64,000 nt of DNA from Candidatus Dormiibacterota bacterium (GTDB taxonomy: Bacteria; Chloroflexota; Dormibacteria; Aeolococcales; Aeolococcaceae), in the NCBI GenBank assembly GCA_003162415.1, contig PMOL01000008.1:248001-312000 (forward strand), written 5' to 3'. A program made the position numbers and the translations under genes. This document shows, one piece after another, positions 35,089 through 42,365 of the stretch (position 1 is its first letter; each line of letters begins with the position of its first letter). The notes under the pieces were generated by a model. It saw only the letters and a program-made list of their open reading frames with translations. It was not told the origin of the DNA and did not search any database.

Positions 35089-36369
35089 TCAGGGATAGAT
35101 ACCGCGGTCGGTCGTCGCCTCAGCCACGCGCTCGATGGCGAGCAAGTACGCGCCTTGGCGGAGGGAAACCCCATGCTGCTTGGCGCTGTCCCACACCTCG
35201 GTGAATGCCCGGTGCATCACTTTCTCGAGGCGAGCATTGATCTCGTCCTCGTCCCAAAAGAAGGATTGCAAATCCTGCACCCATTCGAAATACGACACCG
35301 TCACTCCGCCGGCGTTAGCGAGCACATCGGGGACCACCGTGATGCCGCGCTGCTCGAGCAGGATGTCCGCGTCAGGAGTGATCGGACCATTGGCCGCCTC
35401 GAGGATGAGCCGAGCTTGAATGCGCCCGGCATTCTCGCTGGTGAGCTGGTTCTCCAGGGCGGCCGGCACGAGCAGGTCGCATCGCACCTCGAGGACATCA
35501 CTGGCAGCGATCGCGCTGGCGCCGGGAAAGCCGGTCACGCTGCCCGTCGCTTTCTTGTGCGCGATGAGGCGATCGATGTCGAGCCCGTCGGCACTGTGGA
35601 TTGCGCCGCTGCTGTCAGAAACCGCCGCGATCGTGAACCCCTGGGCATCCATGAGGCGCGCGGCGATAGACCCTGCGTTCCCGAATCCCTGGATGGCTAC
35701 CGTGGAGGCCTTGGGATCGATACCAAGACGTGTGCATGCCTCGAGTGCGACGAACATCACGCCACGACCCGTCGCCGCGTTGCGTCCCTGACTACCGCCG
35801 ACTGAGAGCGGCTTGCCGGTGACCACCGCCGGAACGGAGAAGCCCTGCTCCATCGAGATCGTGTCCATGATCCAGGCCATGATCTTTGGTGAGGTGTTGA
35901 CGTCCGGAGCGGGGATGTCGTATTCGGGGCCGATGATGACGCTGATCTCGGTGGCGTAGCGGCGAGTCATCCGCTCCAGCTCGCCCTCACTCAGGTGCTT
36001 GGGGTCGACCACGATGCCGCCCTTGGCGCCTCCGAACGGCAGACCGGCGATGGCGCACTTCCAGGTCATCCACATCGCCAGGGCCTTGACCTCGTCGAGG
36101 GTCACGCCCTGGTGGTAGCGGATGCCGCCCTTGGCCGGCCCCCGGGCCATGTTGTGCTGGACGCGATAGCCTTCGAAGACGCGCACCGAGCCGTCGTCCA
36201 TCTTCACCGGGAAGGTGACGATGAGCTGACGCTTCACCTCGCGGAGCACGGCGCGGAGTCCGGGGTCAAGGTGGCTCAACTCGGCAGCCTGGTCGAACTG
36301 CCGCTGGGCGTTATGCCACGGGTTTTCTGCGGGCGCGCTGGTTACAGGCGCGGTTGCAATCGCGTTCAC
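35089..36369 (-). CDS. Glutamate/leucine-type amino acid dehydrogenase (Glu/Leu/Phe/Val family)
   Basis: Cytosolic NAD(P)-dependent dehydrogenase of 426 residues, most likely glutamate dehydrogenase, interconverting glutamate and 2-oxoglutarate plus ammonia. The substrate region has MARGPAKGGIRYH and the catalytic MTWKCAIAGLPFGGAKGG with its Lys; the Rossmann part has VAIQGFGNAGSIAARLM, and the C terminus VVPDVLANAGGVTVSYFEWVQ is standard. It starts at a GTG (36369) with a GAGGTG ribosome binding site. Glu versus Leu specificity is not settled, but the length and motifs favour glutamate. Confidence 0.93.
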   Translation of the reverse strand: MNAIATAPVTSAPAENPWHNAQRQFDQAAELSHLDPGLRAVLREVKRQLIVTFPVKMDDGSVRVFEGYRVQHNMARGPAKGGIRYHQGVTLDEVKALAMWMTWKCAIAGLPFGGAKGGIVVDPKHLSEGELERMTRRYATEISVIIGPEYDIPAPDVNTSPKIMAWIMDTISMEQGFSVPAVVTGKPLSVGGSQGRNAATGRGVMFVALEACTRLGIDPKASTVAIQGFGNAGSIAARLMDAQGFTIAAVSDSSGAIHSADGLDIDRLIAHKKATGSVTGFPGASAIAASDVLEVRCDLLVPAALENQLTSENAGRIQARLILEAANGPITPDADILLEQRGITVVPDVLANAGGVTVSYFEWVQDLQSFFWDEDEINARLEKVMHRAFTEVWDSAKQHGVSLRQGAYLLAIERVAEATTDRGIYP

Positions 36370-36461
36370 CTGGACACCTCGGCGGACCGGCGGCGATGTC
36401 GTCGCAGTTGCGGCTCGCCACGCCGAGCCTACCTCTCTCGGGCAGGGTCCCGGCGCCCGGC

Positions 36462-37190
36462 TCAGGTCAGGATGTTGACCGCACGTGCGGCGACCAGGGC
36501 CACTGTCAGCAACGAGGCAGCGGACTGAAGCCCCATCAACGCCTTCGCCGCGACAGTCATCGGCATGGTGTCGGTCGGGCTGAACGCTGTCGCATTCGTG
36601 AAACTCACGTACAGATAATCGAGGAAAGCCGGCGACCAGGACGGTCGTCCCGCGCCCGGCGTTGACATTTGGGGGAACAGAAAATCCGGCTCTCGATGCA
36701 ATGGATTGTGGCGCTGATTCGGACCGCCTCGATCAAGTTCGAAGTACCAGAGTCCGAACACAATCACGTTCGTCAACCAAATGGCGACTGACGCAAGGAT
36801 CAGGGCTCGACCGTTCTGGACGCCGCCGTGCAGCAACGCGTGAACGAGGAGTCCGAGGTTAATAAGGTTGGCCACAGTCACCAGCGCTACCAGCGCCACC
36901 ACCAGCACCCGCCGGAGTGGCGACTTCTGCCCAGTCTTGTGCGGGGTCAGCGTTGTCAACACCACGAGAATCACCGCCTCGAGCACGGGCACGACCCAGC
37001 GAGGGCCCGGGATGAGTTGGTCAGGGAGCAGGAGGTAAAGAATGGCCGCCACCACTATCGCCCCTCGTGCCGGCCAATAGGAGCGGTCCGCAGACGGCAC
37101 TCCCCAGGCTAGGGCCTCGCCTCGAAGTCCAGACTCACGGAAGCCACCGTCCGGGCTTTCGATGTGGTCGCTTATCACCGCATCATCCAC
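36462..37190 (-). CDS. DUF1345-like membrane protein
   Basis: Membrane protein of 242 residues with about five hydrophobic helices. The segment LDYLYVSFTNATAFSPTDTMPM matches the position and pattern of the DUF1345 signature in the protein at 3259-3882 (FLYVALTIGMTFQVSDTDL), followed by the same kind of C-terminal helix pair (KALMGLQSAASLLTVALVAARAVNIL). Function unknown. The bases 37191-37554 that follow on the other side have no gene I can support. Confidence 0.8.
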   Translation of the reverse strand: MDDAVISDHIESPDGGFRESGLRGEALAWGVPSADRSYWPARGAIVVAAILYLLLPDQLIPGPRWVVPVLEAVILVVLTTLTPHKTGQKSPLRRVLVVALVALVTVANLINLGLLVHALLHGGVQNGRALILASVAIWLTNVIVFGLWYFELDRGGPNQRHNPLHREPDFLFPQMSTPGAGRPSWSPAFLDYLYVSFTNATAFSPTDTMPMTVAAKALMGLQSAASLLTVALVAARAVNILT

Positions 37191-37554
37191 GTTCGTTTGG
37201 TTCCCATGGCGCCGAGCCTAGCCCGTTCGGCCTGCGCGTAGGGCCTTTGCGAGCGTCTCGCCAGGATCGCCGGCGTCAAGGTTTCGCCAAGGTTGGTGCA
37301 ACGGCGAGGTCGTAGAACGAGCGATCAGGACCGTTGAACTAACGAGGAGCATGACGATGACTGCATCAGCCGCGAGGTCGGCTACTCACCCGATCGGGGT
37401 GATCGGTGGTGCGCTCGTGAAGCCCTGGCCGTCTACAGTCAGCTCTGCGATTGCCTGCGCGACCAACTCGGTGTCGCGCAGAGCGCTGCGAGTCGCGAAC
37501 TCCACCGGCAGCTCCTCGCCGCAACTTGAGTGAACGGAATCTCCGTTCTCGGAA
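37191..37554. other. Intergenic stretch, ambiguous short frames only
   Basis: Between the DUF1345-like gene and the GGDEF gene. One forward frame (37357-37533) has GAGGAG seven bases before its ATG but reads like low-grade Ser/Ala-rich sequence. The reverse frame over about 37386-37550 has better protein character (EELPVEFATRSALRD, ELTVDGQGFTS) but no start of its own. I annotate neither as a gene. Confidence 0.4.
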
Positions 37555-38598
37555 TCACGCTTGGCTCTCCTTCTCGCGCTTTCGGCGGTACATCGCATGG
37601 TCGGCGGACCGCAGCAGCGTGTGCAGGTCATCGCCGTCGCGCGGAAAGGTAGCTACACCGATCGTGGCGCCGACCGACACGGTCTTGCCGTCATACGCGA
37701 GGACCTGGCAGAGTCTGTCCTCAAGCTTTCGAGCCACGTCGGCGGCCGTCTCGGCAGCCATTCGAGACAGGAGCACCGTGAATTCATCGCCGCCTTGACG
37801 CGCGACAGTATCGGATTCACGAACGGATTTCACCAGGCGATCGGCGACCTGCTGGAGCACCACGTCGCCTCCGTCGTGGCCGAGTGTGTCGTTGACCGCC
37901 TTGAACCCATCGAGATCGATCGCCAGGATCGCGAACGGTCGTGTGGTTCTTTTCGATACCAGCATGGCTTGCGAAATGCGGTCATACAGCAGCACACGGT
38001 TCGGCAACCCGGTCAGTGGATCGTGCAGTGCTTGATACGAGAGCGTCTCGCGCTCGGTTGCGAGCTCGCTGCTGAGTTCCGTCATCCGGCGATCAAACGC
38101 TCCCGCTACCTGGACCAGGCTCGCATCGCAGCTGATCCGCACCACTCGTAGCGCGTTGTTGAGTGTCTCGCGTGGTGTCTGTAGGCGCGCCGCCTCGTCG
38201 CGCAGGACTTCCCCGATGGTGTCTCGCCAGATCAAATAGGCCCGTGTGATGTTCACCGTCGACTGCTGCAAGGACGCGGCAAGATCACCTCGTTCGGCGA
38301 TGTACTCCATCTCCTCAGCGGATACCGGAACCCCGTATGCGATCCAGCGTGCGGTCAGCACCGTGGCCAGCCAGTTGACCCCTCGAGATCGCTGGGTGTA
38401 GTTCGGATCAGGGGGACGGCCTGCCCATCGATAGGCCGTGGCGCGCGAGTAGCAGAGATCGCAGCATTCCTCTGCCCGGAGGCCGAGCGCGAGACCAAGG
38501 GCTCGGCCCTCGCCGGAAACGTCATTCGGGGTTTCGCGTTGGCTCGGCCCATACGGGGGTCGATCCGTCTGTTGAAGCGGCTGCATCCTGGCGTCCAT
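37555..38598 (-). CDS. GGDEF diguanylate cyclase
   Basis: Soluble protein of 347 residues that makes c-di-GMP. The C-terminal GGDEF domain (about 185-345) has the full set: DPLTGLPNR, IDLDGFKAVND, an inhibitory-site RESD and the active-site GGDEF. The N-terminal 180 residues have no transmembrane helix; a region near 100-160 (TVNITRAYLIWRDTIGEVLRDEAARL) resembles RsbR-type sensor helices. I start it at the ATG at 38598 (MDARMQPLQQ); the open frame goes back to 38985 but is Arg-rich and overlaps the TrxR-like gene. It joins the HD-GYP and GGDEF-EAL genes as a third intact c-di-GMP gene in the window. Confidence 0.88.
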   Translation of the reverse strand: MDARMQPLQQTDRPPYGPSQRETPNDVSGEGRALGLALGLRAEECCDLCYSRATAYRWAGRPPDPNYTQRSRGVNWLATVLTARWIAYGVPVSAEEMEYIAERGDLAASLQQSTVNITRAYLIWRDTIGEVLRDEAARLQTPRETLNNALRVVRISCDASLVQVAGAFDRRMTELSSELATERETLSYQALHDPLTGLPNRVLLYDRISQAMLVSKRTTRPFAILAIDLDGFKAVNDTLGHDGGDVVLQQVADRLVKSVRESDTVARQGGDEFTVLLSRMAAETAADVARKLEDRLCQVLAYDGKTVSVGATIGVATFPRDGDDLHTLLRSADHAMYRRKREKESQA

Positions 38599-38651
38599 CG
38601 TAGGTCTCTGCGCTCCGAGACCCCTGACCGTGCCGGACTGTGTGTCCGATG

Positions 38652-38878
38652 TCACACCTTCAGCGATTCGTGATCGCCTCGTATACCGAGATGGCTCGCG
38701 CTGTTCCCGCTTTCGGGCTGCCTCCTTACCTCGACGGGTAGGGCCGCGGTGAGTCCGGCGAACCCCAACGGCTCCTGCAGCTCGGGCGACAGATTGCGCA
38801 GCTGGACCTCGGCGCCGGCGGGTCGCGCCTCGAGCTGGATGCGCGCCCGCCGGTCGGTGGTGTGTACCAGGGATCGCG
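38652..38878 (-). pseudogene. STAS-like C-terminal fragment
   Basis: Short frame downstream of the TrxR-like gene, reading RARIQLEARPAG then AEVQLRNLSPELQEPLGFAGL, which resembles the end of a STAS (anti-sigma antagonist-type) domain. No start codon lies in the frame between the TrxR-like stop and this sequence, so it is either a remnant or begins inside the neighbour. Weak call. Confidence 0.35.
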
Positions 38879-38884
38879 CCGACG

Positions 38885-40525
38885 TCAGTGGTGGTCGAAT
38901 GCAAGGAACTGGTGCACCGCGCTGACGGCTGCCGATCCCTCGCCGACCGCGGCCGCGACGCGCTTGGTCGAACCTGATCGAACATCGCCCACCGCGAACA
39001 ACCCCGGGCGACTGGTCTCGAACGGCAGCGGCCGCCGGCCGAGCGCGCCCCAAGCGTCGCCCAGATGCTCGTCAGTCAGGGCGCGGTCGGTGAGGACGAA
39101 ATCGCGGTCGTCGAGCGCGGCACAACCGCGCAGCCACGACGACTCGGGATCGGCGCCGATGAACGAGAACAGCGCCGCCGCCGGAACGCGAATCTCCCCA
39201 TCTGGTCCGTCGACCCGAACCGCCTGCAACGCGCCGACGCCTTCGAGCCCGACGACGTTCGTGCTGGTCATCACCGAGATGCGGCGATGGCGCACCAGCC
39301 GGTCGACGAGGTATCGAGACATGTGAGCGTTGAGGTCAGCCGCCCTGATGAGCAGCGTTACAGCGCTGCCTTTGTCGGCGAGGAAGACAGCCGCCTGACC
39401 AGCCGAGTTACCGCCGCCAACGACCATAACCGGGCTGCCAGCGCACTGCCGCGCCTCCAGCTCGGTGGCTGCGTAGTACACGCTGTTAGCCTCGAACTCC
39501 TGCAAACGATCAACGGGCAACCTGCGGTATTTCGCTCCGGTGGCTGCGATCACTGCCCGCGCGGCGACCACGGTACCGTCGGACAGCTCCACCGTGAAGT
39601 GTCCGGACTCCTCACGTAAGGCGACGGCTGCGCACGGTGCGCTGAGTTTCGCGCCGAACTTCTCTGCCTGCACCATCCCGCGCTGCGTGAGCTCCGCCCC
39701 CGAGATCCCTGTCGTGAACCCGAAGTAGTTCTCGATCCTCGAGCTCGTGCCCGCCTGGCCGCCGGGAGCGGTCATGTCCACGCCGAGGGTCTGAAGCCCC
39801 TCTGACGCACCGTACACTGCGGCCGCGAGACCCGCCGGTCCGCCGCCCACGATAACGAGATCGAACGAGCGGTCGGGCAGGTTCTCGAGGGTCAGCCCGA
39901 GATACGACGCTAGGTCACCCGGCGTCGGCCTGCGCAGCACCTCGCCGGTGGCGATCACAACCGGGAGGTCCGATGGCTCGAGCGAGAAGGCTCGCACGAT
40001 GTCGTCGACCTGTGGATCGGCATCCGGATCAAGCCACTCGTGGGGCAGGCGGGTGCGGGTCAGGAATTCTCGGATGCGCACCGTTTCGGGAGAGAAACGC
40101 GAGCCCACGACCCGAATGAACACCGCGGCTCCCGCGAGGAAGGCTGCTCGCCGCGCCATGAATGCCGCCAGGATCTTGTCGCCGAGCTCCGGCTCGGTGG
40201 CGATGACCCGCCTCAGGCGATCCGCCGGAACCGCGAGCACCTCGCCAGGTTCGGCAACTCGAGCCGAAACGAACGCCCGCACCCCGGTGAGCAGATTCAA
40301 CTCGCCGAGGAATTGCCCGGCACGGGGGGTGACGATCACCTGGTCGTCGGCGTCGTCGACGACGACCTCGACGGCGCCTGAGAGGACGATCCAGAAATCG
40401 TAGTGCGGGTCGCCCTCGTGATAGAGGTAGTCGCCGGCGACCACGTGACGGCGCGTGCCGACCGCCTCGAAGATCGCGACTTCTGAGGGATCGAGCACAG
40501 GGAACGCGGATGGATCGGCCTGCAT
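38885..40525 (-). CDS. cNMP-binding plus thioredoxin-reductase-like flavoprotein
   Basis: Two-domain protein of 546 residues. The N-terminal 125 residues are a cyclic-nucleotide-binding beta-roll (YLYHEGDPHYDFWIVLSGAVEVVV, GQFLGELNLLTGVRAFVSARV). The rest is a TrxR-like flavoprotein: VIVGGGPAGLAAAVYG (FAD), NADPH-site VMVVGGGNSAGQAA and a C-terminal FAVGDVRSGSTKRVAAAVGEG. The redox CxxC of true thioredoxin reductases is replaced by YYAATELEARQC, so it cannot reduce thioredoxin in the usual way. Related cNMP-flavoproteins occur in actinobacteria; electron acceptor unknown. ATG at 40525 preferred; 40567 is possible. Confidence 0.9.
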   Translation of the reverse strand: MQADPSAFPVLDPSEVAIFEAVGTRRHVVAGDYLYHEGDPHYDFWIVLSGAVEVVVDDADDQVIVTPRAGQFLGELNLLTGVRAFVSARVAEPGEVLAVPADRLRRVIATEPELGDKILAAFMARRAAFLAGAAVFIRVVGSRFSPETVRIREFLTRTRLPHEWLDPDADPQVDDIVRAFSLEPSDLPVVIATGEVLRRPTPGDLASYLGLTLENLPDRSFDLVIVGGGPAGLAAAVYGASEGLQTLGVDMTAPGGQAGTSSRIENYFGFTTGISGAELTQRGMVQAEKFGAKLSAPCAAVALREESGHFTVELSDGTVVAARAVIAATGAKYRRLPVDRLQEFEANSVYYAATELEARQCAGSPVMVVGGGNSAGQAAVFLADKGSAVTLLIRAADLNAHMSRYLVDRLVRHRRISVMTSTNVVGLEGVGALQAVRVDGPDGEIRVPAAALFSFIGADPESSWLRGCAALDDRDFVLTDRALTDEHLGDAWGALGRRPLPFETSRPGLFAVGDVRSGSTKRVAAAVGEGSAAVSAVHQFLAFDHH

Positions 40526-40629
40526 CGCCACGACTCTGCTTGGTGTTCCCTTGGGGCCGCTGACCAAACGTGGGACCAGTGTGTCAAGGACCGTTGTTTC
40601 CGGTTGCGGCGTGCGACTATGAGACCGCC

Positions 40630-40827
40630 ATGGGGCTATGCCCTGAGTGCGGAGCAGACCGTCTCGTCCCTCTGACCTTCCAGGCTGCTCGGGCGGCCGC
40701 AGGCGACCTGGAGCGGCCTGAGGTCGTCATCATGCGGCCTGTCGCCAAGTGCGGCGGATGCGGAGCGCGGATCTACTCCGACAGGATCACTCATCGAGGC
40801 GACCCGAGCGAGTCCGCCCCACCGTAA
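40630..40827 (+). CDS. Small zinc-ribbon protein
   Basis: Protein of 65 residues with two Cys pairs, CPEC near residues 4-7 and CGGC near 42-45, which should form one zinc ribbon. The rest is Arg/Ala-rich and unassigned. ATG at 40630; an upstream extension is possible. It is divergent from the cNMP-TrxR-like gene, with about 100 bases between the starts. Confidence 0.6.
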   Translation: MGLCPECGADRLVPLTFQAARAAAGDLERPEVVIMRPVAKCGGCGARIYSDRITHRGDPSESAPP

Positions 40828-41166
40828 GCGCAATTCTGGCGGTTCTTCTTGCGATTCCCATGGCCCTGAGAGCCCGCCGTGAGGCTCGTCGACGTCCCGA
40901 ATCAAACTGACCCACCACCCACGCCACGACAATGTTGCGAACCGTTGGGCGAGTCTGTAGAGTCACCGGTTGCGGGCCCGCAAGTCAGAAATGGCGAGTG
41001 GACGGCCCGGAGAGATGGTGGCCCATCAATCCGGACGAGGGTCGAGCCTGAGGGCCACCGAAAGGCACCGCCTCCCGTACTGAAGGCCCCGCGTCGCAAG
41101 ATGTGGGGCTTTTCTTTTATGCCGGGTAGGCACGTGCTACGAGCGACCTCGCGCCGACCCCCGACG
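40828..41166. other. Intergenic region with palindrome, long-stem hairpin and terminator
   Basis: No protein gene seen. It contains a perfect palindrome TTGCGGGCCCGCAA (40970-40983), an 8-base-pair stem GGTGGCCC (41017-41024) and GGGCCACC (41052-41059), and a terminator at 41083-41120. The arrangement suggests a non-coding RNA or leader read on the forward strand. Confidence 0.55.
41083..41120 (+). terminator. Intrinsic terminator
   Basis: AAGGCCCC (41083-41090) pairs with GGGGCTTTT (41105-41113) across a GC-containing loop, followed by CTTTT. The U run on the forward strand is good. Confidence 0.75.
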
Positions 41167-41658
41167 TCAGCTGCCGGCGTCCAACCTTGAAGTTAAGGCC
41201 GCTATGTCGACGTATGCGACTTGAACATCGTCAACCGCAGCGCCAGAGCCGCAAGGTTGGGGCAGTGGACAGCTACTGAAGACAATTGTCCCTGAGCCCT
41301 CGCAGGGCACCCGAGCAGACATCGGGATTGGCTCCGGGTGCCCGTACCGCGTCATCGCGACCATCGTCATCGGGGTTATCCGTGCGTAGATGACACCTCC
41401 ACTCGCGCCCGTGTCGCCCCCACCCGCCGCCCCCTGACGCACCGACACGCTCTGATCAGCCGCGGGGCGACCGGTTCCACCCGCCGGGCCGGGACAGATC
41501 GTATGGATGACGGCTCCGGCATGCTGCCCGTTGACGAGACCGATGAAATGTTGGTTCGGTTGAATCCGGTGAGAAGTCGTCTGGGCGTTTGTCGCGACCG
41601 TCCCGGCTAACACCGCGCACATAGCCACCAGGACCCCTGCCAAGCGCCTCACGACCAC
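41167..41658 (-). CDS. Secreted protein of unknown function
   Basis: Protein of 163 residues with a signal peptide (MVVRRLAGVLVAMCAVLAGTVATNAQ). The mature part is Gly/Thr/Pro-rich, with four Cys in pairs (CPGPAGG, CEGSGT, CPLPQPCGSG) that could form disulfides. No known domain. ATG start at 41658 with a short basic N terminus. Its end abuts the terminator region on the other strand. Confidence 0.65.
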   Translation of the reverse strand: MVVRRLAGVLVAMCAVLAGTVATNAQTTSHRIQPNQHFIGLVNGQHAGAVIHTICPGPAGGTGRPAADQSVSVRQGAAGGGDTGASGGVIYARITPMTMVAMTRYGHPEPIPMSARVPCEGSGTIVFSSCPLPQPCGSGAAVDDVQVAYVDIAALTSRLDAGS

Positions 41659-41830
41659 TCAGTCATCACTGACGGCAAGTCCATACTTCGTCCACAGCGG
41701 CTGGATCACCTCAGCGGCGATCGTCGGAGTCACGCTCGGCGAGTCGAAGCCCACGGCCGTGATGTTACAACCGGGCTAACTGGGCGGAAACACGTCACCC
41801 GTCAGGGCACAGCCGAAGACCTTGGAGACG

Positions 41831-42289
41831 ATGCGAGTGCAGCACAACCGATCCGTCCCGCCGGCCACCGTCATCCCCGTCCTCACGTACCCGGACGTGC
41901 GTGCGGCGGTGACCTGGCTCACCGAGGCATTCGGTTTCGCGGAGCGCGTCCGGGTCGGGGAGAGCCATCGAGCCCAGATGAGCATCGGCGAACACGGCGG
42001 GATGATCGTCGCCGACGTCAGCGGCGACCAGCAGCCACCGCAAGAGGGCATCGTGACCCACGTCATCAAGGTGCGCGTCGATGATGTGGACGCTCAATTC
42101 GAACGTGCTCGCGCCTACGGTGCACGGGTGCTGGAGCCGCCCACCACTCAGGTGTACGGCGAGCGGGAATGCACGGTCGAGGACATCGCCGGTCACCGCT
42201 GGCAGTTCACCGAGACGTTGCGAGACGTGGCACCCGAGGAGTTCGGATGCGAGACCGTCGAAGCCTGGCCGCTCTCGCAAGATAACTGA
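41831..42289 (+). CDS. VOC-family protein (glyoxalase/bleomycin-resistance fold)
   Basis: Protein of 152 residues. It opens with VIPVLTYPDVRAAVTWLTEAFGFAERVRVGESHRAQM, then the second module HVIKVRVDDVDAQFERARAYGARVLEPPTTQVYGERECTVEDIAGHRWQFTETL. This is the PhnB-like VOC layout; metal ligands are plausible but not assigned. ATG at 41831 (a TTG three codons earlier is possible). It is followed after 76 bases by the large histidine kinase. Confidence 0.85.
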   Translation: MRVQHNRSVPPATVIPVLTYPDVRAAVTWLTEAFGFAERVRVGESHRAQMSIGEHGGMIVADVSGDQQPPQEGIVTHVIKVRVDDVDAQFERARAYGARVLEPPTTQVYGERECTVEDIAGHRWQFTETLRDVAPEEFGCETVEAWPLSQDN

Positions 42290-42365
42290 CGAGGGATGCT
42301 GCCACCCTCTCGAACGGGGCGGCCACATCATCGACACCCCCTCCACCCATCGATATCGTGCCCCC

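Noticed and set aside
40985..41065. Glycine or cobalamin riboswitch
   Set aside because: GGAGAG and CACCGAAAGG are suggestive, but the core and spacing do not fit and no target gene follows; kept only as a structured-RNA candidate.
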